Positions 36,310 to 44,962 of a DNA stretch of 64,000 nucleotides are shown piece by piece; the stretch's first letter is position 1, and each line of letters begins with the position of its first letter. The notes below the pieces were generated by a model. The model searched no databases and was not told where the DNA came from. It saw nothing but the letters and a program-made list of their open reading frames with translations. The DNA lies in assembly GCF_030068605.1 (NCBI RefSeq), contig NZ_JASJOU010000001.1:310001-374000 (forward strand), written 5' to 3'. A program made the position numbers and the translations under genes. This stretch comes from Xanthocytophaga agilis. GTDB lineage: Bacteria > Bacteroidota > Bacteroidia > Cytophagales > 172606-1.

Positions 36310-39114
36310 TTAACGAAATTGACAGGATGGCATTCGTTCTTTTAGGATATCAAGATTTTCAACCCTATTTGTTTTTAATTCCAGAGATTCCAATGGGAGG
36401 GTTGAGAGGCTTAATGGAAGCTTGTGTAAATTATATTGAAAAATTACCAAATGTTTCAGATTTTTCAATTGGGCAATGGATTCTGGAATTTCAAGTATCT
36501 TACTATGGTAGATAGTCAGGTTTGTCAGGGATGTTATATGAAGCATCTCTTCAGGAAATGAAGTCAGGTGATTGCCTTTAAATGTGATTTTCCGGATGGT
36601 CGGTTGTACCTGCTGGAGTAAAGTATTGGCTTCCTCAGTTGTGAGAGCAGCTTTTAGCTCTAGTTCATTCGTTTTTGCAAGCCATTCAGGAGTGGTTTGT
36701 TCAATATAGAGCTGGCGACGGGGATCATTCGCATCTGAGTGTTCCATAAAGTAGTCGCCTGCAAAACAGTTTTTTATCACCTTTTCCTTTTTGAGCCAAA
36801 CCAGAAAGGCCATAGACGCTGTATCCAGACCTGGAAATTCTTGTTGGTATTTGTAGATCTGAAAACGATTGTAACTATACCTGGATGTATCATCAATTAT
36901 CTTTGCCTTGTGAGCAAGTGCCTGAAGAATTACTCCATCTGTTGTATTTTTCTTGATAAGCTGTCTAGCTTTGGCGCGAGTATCTGGATTATCTGAGGTT
37001 TTGGCAATGACCAGTAGATCTATAATCAGTTCAGCTGGTACACCTGTCGATTCAAGTAATTGTACTCCTAGTGCTTCATTGAGCGACTCCGGACTACGCA
37101 AAAGCTTCAGTACAGATTCGGTTGAATTATCTGCCCGCCCTTCTTCGGATAAGAGATACGGTTGTTCAACCTGATTCAGAAAGTCAGTCAGTTCTTTTTC
37201 GCTAAATAGAAAATAATTCTTTTGGGTATTTCCATTCTCCGGAAACTTAGGCGAGCTTCCGACCAGTATATGAGTGACTTTATCAGTTAATGAACTGCTG
37301 TACCCAATATTGGCTGCAGTCAGTTTGTTTTTGATATCTGTCTTTTTATAAGAAGTATTGCCCAGAATGGCTACTATATCTCCTGGTTTTAATGGTTTGT
37401 CTGACAGAGACTGGTACTTTTCATTAAACACAAATATGTTTTCAATTAGTGCCTGATGCATAGGGGCATAATTGATCGAAAAACCTTCAAAAAATACCTG
37501 TTGAGGCCGATTTTCCAGCCGTTCCTGATGGAAGTTATTTAGATACACATGCAGGTAAATTTTGCGCTTTTCCTCGTCCATATCCGAATGCTGGTTTTCT
37601 GCCAGATGTCTAAATGGATAAAACCAGTTAAAAATCTCAGGCTCCAGTTGTCTGGGTGCAAATTGTGTATCTGTGGCATGTGTGCTTACTTTCCATAATC
37701 GGGTAAGTTTGTACAAGTCGATTGATAAACGTTGAATGCCAGTTCTTGAAATTTCTATTGAGCCTAATTGGGTACACTGGCTAATAGTAGAGGGCAGACT
37801 TACAAGTTGTGGACTATCGGGTAGTTCTAAATTTGTCAGATTTTGCAGATTGCCGATGCTTTCCGGAAGTTGAGAAAATATACCGCTAAGAGTCAGAGAC
37901 TGTAGTTTACTTAGTCTACCAATACTTTCTGGAATACGTTGAAGTGATTTTGGGGTTATCACTTTTAGCATTTCAAGGTTTTCACAGTCACCTATTGTAT
38001 CAGGAAGGTCAATAAGTGTTTCATTTATATCAATTGTTTTCAGGTGTTTAAGTTTTCCTATTTCCGATGGTAAAGTGGTAAGTTTATTCTTATCGGTACT
38101 GAAACCGTGTATATAAAGTAATTCCAGGGAGTCGAGTCCGCCTATTTCAGAAGGTAGTTCGGTCAAATCACCAAGGTTAATATAGAGAGTTTTCAGCTTT
38201 TTGAGATTACCTATAGAAGAAGGTAGCGTTTCAATTGGATACCAATCTAGTTTCAGTTCTTCCAGATTGGCTAAGTTTCCTATTGATTCCGGAAAGGGCA
38301 GGACTTCTTTCGTTCCAGGCTTCAGCTTCAGTTTTCTTAACTTCTGTAGCTTGCCAATAGCAGGGGATATACCAAAAGGATCAGATTCCTCACTAGCCCA
38401 CGAACCGGAACGTACTTCTATACTCTCAAGTTCGGTGAGTTCACCTATTACGTCAGGGATTGATTGAATAGGTAGGCGATTATTTATCTCTAATTCCTGT
38501 AATTTTTTTGAAAATGAAAGCTGGGCCGGAAAAGAAGGAAGTTTCGGATTTTCGTACAAAGAGAGTTTTGTAAGCTTGGGTAAACTTTTCAGAATCAACA
38601 GATCCTGAAGTTCGTCACATCCACCGATTTTAAGTTCTTGCAGAGAGGAAAGATCAGATACCAGTGACGGCAGCGAAGTAGCTTGAAAGGATATAATCCA
38701 CAGTTTTCTCAATGAAGTGAGCCTTGGGAGTATTTCCGACAAATGTCCGTCATCCTTGAAACTCCTAAGGGTAAGTTCTTCGAGATTGGAGAGGTTGCCA
38801 AAAGATAACGGAAGTATACAGACAGCTCTGGATTCGATCTGAAGTTTTTTGAGATTTTTTAACTGTCCAATATCCTCTGGTAATGTAAGTAATTGCTCCG
38901 CACGATTAATTTCCAGTTCTTCCAGATTGACCAGTTGACCAATAGGAGGCATCTGCTTGCCTGTGTAACCAGAAATAGCCAGCTTGGTAAAATGAGTAAT
39001 TTCCGGATAGATACTCTCCAGGTCCTGAGAAGAAGCTTTGGTAATAAGTCCTTTGTCATATTCATGAAGTAACTTATCCCGATCTTCCGTATAATAGGGT
39101 TTAATAGAATACAT
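36310..39114 (-). CDS. Large leucine-rich-repeat protein with BRCT-like segment, paralog B
   Basis: A 934-residue, apparently cytoplasmic protein. About 18-20 LRRs of about 23 residues occupy 40-490 (consensus LxxLxxLxLxxxxLxxLPxxIGxL, e.g. LKKLKTLYINLGDLTELPSEIGGL). Then come a linker, a BRCT-like segment at about 588-665 (GDIVAILGNTSYKKTDIKNKL, VTHILVGSSPKF), an alpha-helical region (LLESTGVPAELIIDLLVIAK) and a second LRR block at about 850-934. It is a paralog of the plus-strand protein at 31021, which keeps the order with fewer LRRs. No enzymatic domain is evident. The large LRR number suggests protein-protein recognition. Confidence 0.75.
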   Translation of the reverse strand: MYSIKPYYTEDRDKLLHEYDKGLITKASSQDLESIYPEITHFTKLAISGYTGKQMPPIGQLVNLEELEINRAEQLLTLPEDIGQLKNLKKLQIESRAVCILPLSFGNLSNLEELTLRSFKDDGHLSEILPRLTSLRKLWIISFQATSLPSLVSDLSSLQELKIGGCDELQDLLILKSLPKLTKLSLYENPKLPSFPAQLSFSKKLQELEINNRLPIQSIPDVIGELTELESIEVRSGSWASEESDPFGISPAIGKLQKLRKLKLKPGTKEVLPFPESIGNLANLEELKLDWYPIETLPSSIGNLKKLKTLYINLGDLTELPSEIGGLDSLELLYIHGFSTDKNKLTTLPSEIGKLKHLKTIDINETLIDLPDTIGDCENLEMLKVITPKSLQRIPESIGRLSKLQSLTLSGIFSQLPESIGNLQNLTNLELPDSPQLVSLPSTISQCTQLGSIEISRTGIQRLSIDLYKLTRLWKVSTHATDTQFAPRQLEPEIFNWFYPFRHLAENQHSDMDEEKRKIYLHVYLNNFHQERLENRPQQVFFEGFSINYAPMHQALIENIFVFNEKYQSLSDKPLKPGDIVAILGNTSYKKTDIKNKLTAANIGYSSSLTDKVTHILVGSSPKFPENGNTQKNYFLFSEKELTDFLNQVEQPYLLSEEGRADNSTESVLKLLRSPESLNEALGVQLLESTGVPAELIIDLLVIAKTSDNPDTRAKARQLIKKNTTDGVILQALAHKAKIIDDTSRYSYNRFQIYKYQQEFPGLDTASMAFLVWLKKEKVIKNCFAGDYFMEHSDANDPRRQLYIEQTTPEWLAKTNELELKAALTTEEANTLLQQVQPTIRKITFKGNHLTSFPEEMLHITSLTNLTIYHSKILEIPESIAQLKNLKHLVIFQYNLHKLPLSLSTLPLESLELKTNRVENLDILKERMPSCQFR

Positions 39115-39294
39115 TGTATAGATGTCGTTACGTGCCTAAAATTTTAACCGAGGTATAGTCAATATCCTTGTGCTTACAAGTAACTAAAGTGTGAGATAAA
39201 ATAAAGAGTAAGATGGTAGAAAATATAAGGAGGTAATATTGAGGCAAAAAATAGAGTTAGTTTACCAAAAGAGGGGAATTGGTGAAAATAAAAA

Positions 39295-39330
39295 AACAAT
39301 AAAACCCAGCCTTCTACTGACTGGGTTTTG
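39295..39330 (-). terminator. Terminator after redoxin gene
   Basis: AAAACCCAG-N11-CTGGGTTTT (39301-39329). On the minus strand it is followed by ATTGTTTTTTT, a good T-tract, 23 bp after the stop. Confidence 0.8.
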
Positions 39331-39352
39331 AAAAATAAAAAAGCAAATACCT

Positions 39353-39976
39353 TTAGGCTTTTTTCCATTTTATGCTACATCCGATGGCTTTGGCAGATGG
39401 AGTAGTAACAGCTTTGCCTTGAAGCAATTCATCCACTGCTTCTTCTACATATTTCTTGGTGGCTTGTGAGGCATCCTGGGAGTTATTGTCAATAGCTCCG
39501 ATATAGGCCACTTTAAATTTATCGCCTTCTTTTTTTACCACAAAAACATGTGGGGTATTGGTAGCACCAAAGGTTTGGGCTATAGCCTGTGTTTCATCAA
39601 CCAGGTAAGGGAATGCATATTTCTTGTCTTTAGCGCGTTTCTGCATTAGATCATAAGAATCTCCGGGAGAGATGCCTTGATCGTTGGGTTGGATAGCCAG
39701 TACAGGATAGCCTTTGGACGCATATTTCTGATTCAGTGCAATAATCCGTTCTTCATATAGCTTGGCTACCGGACAGGTATTGCAGGTAAAAGTGATGATA
39801 TAACCCTTAACCTGAGAATTGCTTGCCAGAGAGATCATTTTGCCATCTACATTCTTTAGCGAAAAATCTTGTACTGTGTCACCTACTTTATAGCCAGCAG
39901 GAGCAAAGCGAGCACTGACAAGGCCTACTGCCAGGAGTAGCAGTAAGGCTAACTGAGTTTTGAAAATTGTTTTCAT
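39353..39976 (-). CDS. Exported thioredoxin-like (AhpC/TSA-type) protein
   Basis: A 207-residue exported redox protein with a signal peptide ending near VSARFA (about 25). The thioredoxin fold has the CxxC-type motif FTCNTCPVAKLYEERI (about 67-82) and cis-Pro block TNTPHVFVV. It matches the N-terminal half of the 372-residue fusion at 53094 (FTCNHCPTAQAYEDRV, VATPHVFIF). It lies 21 bp or so downstream of a TlpA-like gene on the same strand, so the two likely act together in periplasmic thiol chemistry. Confidence 0.85.
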   Translation of the reverse strand: MKTIFKTQLALLLLLAVGLVSARFAPAGYKVGDTVQDFSLKNVDGKMISLASNSQVKGYIITFTCNTCPVAKLYEERIIALNQKYASKGYPVLAIQPNDQGISPGDSYDLMQKRAKDKKYAFPYLVDETQAIAQTFGATNTPHVFVVKKEGDKFKVAYIGAIDNNSQDASQATKKYVEEAVDELLQGKAVTTPSAKAIGCSIKWKKA

Positions 39977-39997
39977 ACAAAGTTGTTAGTTAGTGTG

Positions 39998-40498
39998 TTA
40001 TAGATGAAATGATTGAATAATGGTTTCAAGTTCTCCGGCTTTCACTTCTTTTTCCATGAACTTCCGGACATTTCGGGATGTCTTGATAAATAATGTAGCT
40101 GGGATAGAACCAGACCATTCCGGAGAGATTTTATCAATCCAGGTATTGTAGTCTGTTTCGTTTAACAGATAGACAGAAGATTGTAACTTTCGTTTTTGGA
40201 CAAAAGGGATTACTTTGGTCTGGAGGTCTCTTTTGAAGTCAAGGCTCACCAGCAAAACTTTCACTTTCTGATTGGCAAACTTTTTATGCACAGATTCTAA
40301 TAGGGGCAACTCAGTCACACAAGGGCCACACCAGGTAGCCCAGAAATTAACTACATAGAGGGTGTCATTGTTCTGATGTATTCGTTTGTTTAACTGATCA
40401 AACTGAATTACGGGGACATGCTGACTCATAGCGGGTATCATCCATGCCAGAAAGAGCACCGTTAGCCAGAATGATTTGGGTTTATTGGTAATGGTCAT
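39998..40498 (-). CDS. TlpA-like exported thiol-disulfide oxidoreductase
   Basis: A TlpA/ResA-type periplasmic reductase. The start at 40498 (MTITNKPKSFW) gives 166 residues with a normal signal peptide (FWLTVLFLAWMIPAMSQ); an upstream ATG at 40624 would bury the signal. The active site is WATWCGPCVTELP and the cis-Pro is in GSIPATLFI. It corresponds to the C-terminal half of the fusion at 53094 (WATWCGPCVTEFP, GALPYTLLV). It is transcribed just before the redoxin gene. Confidence 0.85.
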   Translation of the reverse strand: MTITNKPKSFWLTVLFLAWMIPAMSQHVPVIQFDQLNKRIHQNNDTLYVVNFWATWCGPCVTELPLLESVHKKFANQKVKVLLVSLDFKRDLQTKVIPFVQKRKLQSSVYLLNETDYNTWIDKISPEWSGSIPATLFIKTSRNVRKFMEKEVKAGELETIIQSFHL

Positions 40499-40610
40499 AA
40501 GACAATTGTTTGCTAACCAATATACTAAGTACGTGAGAAATTGCAAATTGTTTACCGTTTTTGTGTAATTTATCAGGAGAGTCTGTACTCTGAGAAACGA
40601 ATGACTTATC

Positions 40611-40641
40611 TTTGGGGTATTCATTTGTAGAAATATATTTG
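40611..40641 (+). promoter_or_regulatory. Bacteroidota-type promoter before response regulator
   Basis: TTTG-N19-TATATTTG matches the Bacteroidota housekeeping consensus (TTTG-N19-TAnnTTTG) exactly and ends about 58 bp before the 40700 start. Confidence 0.6.
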
Positions 40642-40699
40642 CTGCCTGGAGGTATGCATTTCAGAAATAGATAGTTTGACAGAACAAACCCCTGATACC

Positions 40700-41107
40700 A
40701 TGAGACTAAAGAAGCCCTATATACTAATGCTGGAAGATGATCCGGATGACCGGATGATTACAGATTCTATTGCTTCACAACTGGAGGTTGACATACAGTT
40801 TCTCTACCTGACTTATAGTAACGAGTTGTTTTCTGCATTGGAATCTGGTGAGCAGCCTGCATTGATTATGCTTGATTACAATTCAAAACCACAGAATGGA
40901 TTAGAAATATTGAAAAAGCTGAAGTCAAACCCAGCGTACCGATCCATCCCTGTGATTGTGCTGGGTGAAAGTGCCTCAGATCCACACATAGATGAATGCT
41001 ATCAGTTAGGAGCCAATTCATTTATTCTCAAGCCAGGCACTTATGACCTTACAGTACACAAGATCCGCACATTTTTAGAATATTGGTTCCAGGTTGCAGA
41101 ACTGTAA
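40700..41107 (+). CDS. Receiver-only response regulator
   Basis: A 135-residue CheY-like single receiver domain: acidic pocket LEDDPDDR, phospho-acceptor Asp in IMLDYNSKPQNG, the T/S position in VLGESASD and Lys in FILKPGTYD. There is no output domain. I start at ATG 40700; a TTG at 40676 in frame is possible. No kinase lies next to it, so its partner is unknown. A good promoter lies just upstream. Confidence 0.88.
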   Translation: MRLKKPYILMLEDDPDDRMITDSIASQLEVDIQFLYLTYSNELFSALESGEQPALIMLDYNSKPQNGLEILKKLKSNPAYRSIPVIVLGESASDPHIDECYQLGANSFILKPGTYDLTVHKIRTFLEYWFQVAEL

Positions 41108-41193
41108 GCTTTGTTGATTCATCTTGAGGTTCTGCAAATGAATCTTATCAATACAAATGGTCTATCAATTGTCATCAATTCTCGGACAGTTCG

Positions 41194-41429
41194 GACAGAT
41201 CAGACAGATCTAAAAAACATTTTATGAAACGATAAATTGTAAATTTTTTATATGTATTTGATTAAGGGTTAGTTATGGTAGCTTGATTTTTTAGTCAGTA
41301 TTTCTATTATGGGTATGATGTCCTGTCTATGATTTGGTTATTTAAGTAATTTGTTGATTTTCAGTCTATTAGTGCGTTTTTTGTGCTCTACCTCTCCATA
41401 AAATGTTTTTTAGATCTATCTGATCTGTC
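41194..41429. mobile_element. MITE-like element with 33-bp inverted ends
   Basis: GACAGATCAGACAGATCT... at 41194-41226 is the reverse complement of 41397-41429 at 32 of 33 positions. The interior is 170 bp, AT-rich and non-coding. The left end carries an extra TTCGGACAG duplication; similarity continues outward to an ATTCTC word. This is the form of a small non-autonomous element; no target-site duplication was established. Confidence 0.6.
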
Positions 41430-41497
41430 TGAGAATGTTTGAGGGGTGATTTCTGCGAATAGAAAACAGAGGTTGTAGCATTGTATTATTATCAACA

Positions 41498-41531
41498 AAA
41501 AATCCGAAGCCTTTGGTGACTTCGGATTTTT
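41498..41531 (-). terminator. Bidirectional terminator, flotillin gene
   Basis: AAAAATCCGAAG-N10-CTTCGGATTTTT: A-tract and T-tract on both sides, so it works in either direction. It lies 27 bp after the flotillin stop. Confidence 0.85.
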
Positions 41532-41557
41532 ATAATCTACTAATCTAGTTGATAGAA

Positions 41558-43507
41558 TTAGATCTGAGTTGTTGGATCTTCTGGTTTTTGACTGCCATTG
41601 TGATGGTTGCCATTACCGTTCTGTTGTTTCTGAACTTGTTCCAGTAGTTGTAAACCCAGCAAACCACTGATTGGCCCACCACCCGAACCTTCTGCACCTC
41701 CATTGATCAGTACATCTGGAATGATCTTGATTCGGTCTCTGCCTATGGCTTCGGTTACCTTCAGTTTGGTGAAATTGTCACCACCCATCGCTTCAACGGC
41801 CAGTTTATACGCTTCCGCAGATGATTTACCAATAGCCAGGATCTTGGCTGCTTCTGCATCACCTGTTACACTGATCTTTTCTGCTTCTGCATTAGCCAGC
41901 ATCTTCACTTTTTCTGCCTCTGCTTCCGCCAGTACTTTGGTCTTTTGAGCATCTGCATTGGCAATGGTTTTTAGTCGTTCGGCTTCCGCACCTGCCTGTA
42001 TTTTAACACTGGTAGCTTCCCCTTCGGCTTTCTTTACAGATGCATCTGCAATACGTTGGGCAATCAATACACCCTGGTCGGCTTTTACAATTTCACGTTG
42101 CATATCCGCAATAGAGGTTTCTTTTTCCAGCTTCTGACGAGTTTCCTGAGCCAGTCGCTGAGTTTCAAAGGTCATCTTTTGTTCTTCTGCCAGCTTTCTG
42201 TCTGTCAAGGTTTTCATCAGGGAATCAGGTGGCACAATGTCACCAATCAGGGTGTCGACTCCAAACACGTTGTATTCAGCTAATACCTTTCCAATGTGTT
42301 GTTTGGCTGAATCCTGCCGTTCTTTCCGTGAAGTTAAGAAGTTGATTACATCAGCATCCTGAGCCGAGTTACGGAAGTAGTTACCAATGGTTGGTTCCAG
42401 CACCTGGCTTACCAGGTTATTCATGTTTCCGAAACGGGCAATTACCTTAGGTGCTTCATTGGTAGGAATATGAATGATCTGAGAAACGTCCAAGTTGAAT
42501 GGGAAACCGTCTTTACTACGAACAGTGATGGTACTCAGGTTTTTATCCAATTGGTGTGACTCACTACGTGCTGACGCCCAGTTCAATACCAGGTTAGTAG
42601 TAGGTACTAGTTCAACACGCATGGTGTATTTGTTGATAGGGTACTTACCGGGTCCAAGTGGCTCAGCCCAAACACCTTTAAAGCCTTTGCCTACAATATT
42701 ACCATGTTTGAATTCTGCTCCACTAAGGTCAGCGCCATCTTCACCATAATAAGAGATAACAACACCCACGTTACCGATAGGAATTTCGGTCATAAAGGTT
42801 TCTTCTATTTGGACAAACCAGGGGTTCAGGTTATAGGAACCTGCCAGAATTACCTGAGGCTGCAAACCGCGATTACCCCCATTTTGCAAAAAGGCATCTG
42901 CATCCTGAAAGTTGTTGTGGCCGTGTACATTTGATCCTGCAATTTGCCCGTCTCTCAGTGGCATACCATCCTGAGTAGTCACAATACCTACCTTGTTTTC
43001 ATTAATGTGGGTGATGTCTGCCAGTTCCACTTCAAACAAAAATGCATTGATTCTATACGAACCTGCTGTAATATAAGCTGTCTGTCGACCTTTTTGACCA
43101 TGATTGCGGATAAATTTTTCTGCATCCTGAAAAGAATCACAGTCTACACGGCGTGCCAGAATAGCACCTGTCGGAAGCTCGTTTCCATCTTTGGCGATAA
43201 GCAGACCAATCTTTCCGGGAGGAATAACTGTGAGTGGTTGTAACTTTACTTCATATTGCCATATCCATTTCCATAAGTGTAAACCTGGTGCCAGGGTTTG
43301 AGCCTGAAAGCCAGCTTCGCCGTTTACTGCAATGATACGTCCATCGGGTAAGGCTCGATTCTCGCCTGTCAATACAAATTTTTTGGTAACAAGACCAATA
43401 CGGTCTTCAGGAACAATAACAACACCGAAAATTCTGAAGAAAAAACGGTAAAAGATCAGCAAAACGATAGGTATAAGCACCCACCAGAAAGCTAGTAAAA
43501 GGTTCAT
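41558..43507 (-). CDS. Flotillin-like SPFH-domain membrane protein
   Basis: A 649-residue membrane scaffold. An N-terminal hydrophobic segment (about 3-27, LLAFWWVLIPIVLLIFYRFFF) anchors it, and repeated GxVxxxDG units precede an SPFH/band-7 domain (about 240-430). A long Ala/Glu coiled coil (about 430-580, with AEAEKVKMLANAEAEKI repeats) is typical of flotillins, and a Gly/Asn/Gln-rich tail ends it (QQNGNGNHHNG). Flotillins organise membrane microdomains. Length and coiled coil fit the YqiK/flotillin group. It stands alone. Confidence 0.85.
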   Translation of the reverse strand: MNLLLAFWWVLIPIVLLIFYRFFFRIFGVVIVPEDRIGLVTKKFVLTGENRALPDGRIIAVNGEAGFQAQTLAPGLHLWKWIWQYEVKLQPLTVIPPGKIGLLIAKDGNELPTGAILARRVDCDSFQDAEKFIRNHGQKGRQTAYITAGSYRINAFLFEVELADITHINENKVGIVTTQDGMPLRDGQIAGSNVHGHNNFQDADAFLQNGGNRGLQPQVILAGSYNLNPWFVQIEETFMTEIPIGNVGVVISYYGEDGADLSGAEFKHGNIVGKGFKGVWAEPLGPGKYPINKYTMRVELVPTTNLVLNWASARSESHQLDKNLSTITVRSKDGFPFNLDVSQIIHIPTNEAPKVIARFGNMNNLVSQVLEPTIGNYFRNSAQDADVINFLTSRKERQDSAKQHIGKVLAEYNVFGVDTLIGDIVPPDSLMKTLTDRKLAEEQKMTFETQRLAQETRQKLEKETSIADMQREIVKADQGVLIAQRIADASVKKAEGEATSVKIQAGAEAERLKTIANADAQKTKVLAEAEAEKVKMLANAEAEKISVTGDAEAAKILAIGKSSAEAYKLAVEAMGGDNFTKLKVTEAIGRDRIKIIPDVLINGGAEGSGGGPISGLLGLQLLEQVQKQQNGNGNHHNGSQKPEDPTTQI

Positions 43508-43926
43508 GAAATAATTGATTTAGTTAAAAATAGAGTGTGTAGATTCAATTGTGGAGAGTGTAGATTCAATAGAAATTGAATGTGGTGAAGGTTTTTAATT
43601 TTTGATGTAAATCTTCTAAAAAAGTAACCCAATTACAGGTTTTTATTTTTCAGAAACTGACATCGTAACTATAGACATAAAATTGTATATTCTGCTTCAG
43701 GTATACTATGTTGTTAATTAGTTATTTAAAGATGGAATAGGTAAGCAATTGGATAGGAATTAAGTATATTTTGGATGTGGAAGGTTTGAATGCAATAGTT
43801 TAATTGCTTTTTGGCTAAATGCAGAAGATCATCAGTACTGAAAAGATACTGTCTGGTGATAGATATTTTACTGTCAAACTGCTATACTTGCAGAAAAATA
43901 ATGTTTATTAACTTACAGCTAAGTTT
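43508..43926. other. Divergent intergenic region, flotillin / yqeY
   Basis: A 419-bp AT-rich gap with both promoters. The only structure noted is a two-copy direct repeat GTGTAGATTCAAT at 43537-43549 and 43558-43570 (21-bp period), close to the flotillin start. Confidence 0.5.
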
Positions 43927-44382
43927 ATGTCTCTCAAATCACAGATTGATAATGATATAAAGCAGGCTATGCTTGCCAAAGATAAAGATGCGCTTACAGC
44001 ATTACGTTCTATTAAATCCCTGATCTTACTGGAAGAGACCAAAGAAGGCACTGTTGGAGGAGATCTTAAAGCAGAAGAAGAATTAAAGTTATTGACAAAG
44101 GCTGCTAAACAACGCCGGGAGTCTGCCGATATTTTCAAAACACAGGGACGTGAGGATCTATCCAGTAAAGAATTAGCCGAACTGGCTATTATCGAAAGAT
44201 ATTTGCCAAAACAGTTATCTGCAGAAGAACTGGAAGCTAAGGTAAAAGATATCCTGACTCGTGTGGGGGCCAAAGGACCTGCCGATATGGGCAAGGTAAT
44301 GGGAGTAGCTACCAAGGAATTGGCTGGTCAGGCTGATGGTAAAGTGGTTTCTGAAACAGTGAAGCGATTGCTGGTACAATAG
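43927..44382 (+). CDS. GatB/YqeY domain protein
   Basis: A 151-residue cytoplasmic YqeY protein, related to the helical tail of the GatB amidotransferase subunit. Seen: KSQIDNDIKQAMLAKDKDALTALRSIKS at the start and ELAELAIIERYLPKQLSAEELEAKVKDIL to GKVMGVATKELAGQADGKVVSETVKRLL. Length is exactly the family's. Its function may be tRNA-related. It is followed by a good terminator. Confidence 0.93.
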   Translation: MSLKSQIDNDIKQAMLAKDKDALTALRSIKSLILLEETKEGTVGGDLKAEEELKLLTKAAKQRRESADIFKTQGREDLSSKELAELAIIERYLPKQLSAEELEAKVKDILTRVGAKGPADMGKVMGVATKELAGQADGKVVSETVKRLLVQ

Positions 44383-44391
44383 CGGAAAGAG

Positions 44392-44434
44392 ATTACAGAA
44401 CCTACGCTTTTTAAAGTGGAGGTTCTGTAATTTT
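44392..44434 (+). terminator. Terminator after yqeY
   Basis: ATTACAGAACCT with AGGTTCTGTAAT (44392-44403 and 44420-44431), then TTTG: a 12-bp perfect stem 9 bp after the stop. Confidence 0.75.
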
Positions 44435-44707
44435 GAAATAGCTCTATTTTCTCACATTTTGATTTATTTTTCTGCTTGTAGCTTCTTCATTTTTTGCTTG
44501 TCTATAGAGTTTATTTTTCCAAAGATCACTCTTCCTAAGCTTCTGCTTTTCTTTTGTCACACCATGGGTGATAACCCAAAAAGAGCACTTTTTTCCGATC
44601 CTTCCGCCACAGGCCAAAGGCTAACCCTTATTCTATCCCATATCTTTTCTAGAAATGACTTCTGTAAATAAAGTAAGAACATCTTCATAGAAGAAGAAAC
44701 CCCTTTT

Positions 44708-44822
44708 TGTCCTTCTGAAAGAAACTTGTGACAAATAGAGCGACGTTTCCGACTGGAGAATAATTTTTTCTCTCAGAAAGTAAGCATGACACTATTTGTC
44801 ACAAGTTTCTTTCAGAAGGACA
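44708..44822. mobile_element. 115-bp element with perfect 31-bp terminal inverted repeats
   Basis: Bases 44708-44738 are the exact reverse complement of 44792-44822 (starting TGTCCTTCTGAAAG). The 53-bp centre is non-coding. Its right 51 bp align to 51477-51527 with about 8 mismatches, so it is a dispersed family. A MITE or large REP-type palindrome is likely; no transposase is nearby. Confidence 0.72.
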
Positions 44823-44962
44823 GCGAGGAGGGTTTTAGGAGAAAAGAGAATTTTCCCTAAAACTCTCAAAAATGAAAAATTTATGAGACATGATAAGGAT
44901 AAGAGGCTAACCTCGCATCAGAAAGAAGGCCAACGCACCTACATTCCCACACACAATTGAAG

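Larger units (their letters stand above)
41108..41557. other. Convergent intergenic region with mobile-element-like repeat
   Basis: A 450-bp gap between the response regulator and the flotillin gene. It contains a 33-bp imperfect inverted repeat spanning 41194-41429 and a bidirectional terminator (41498-41531). No gene is seen. Confidence 0.65.
44383..44962. other. Convergent intergenic region with nested repeats
   Basis: A 580-bp gap. In order: a terminator (44392-44434), a repeat with the same 21-base word as 25893-25913 (44480-44500), a 115-bp element with perfect 31-bp inverted ends (44708-44822), and AAGGCCAACGCACCTAC near 44926, matching words from the 25.7-kb repeat. The open frame at 44459-44671 appears accidental. 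Confidence 0.6.

Noticed and set aside
44459-44671. Plus-strand frame of 70 codons in the yqeY/ATP-grasp gap
   Set aside because: Starts with TTG, lies within repeat DNA and has no recognisable domain.
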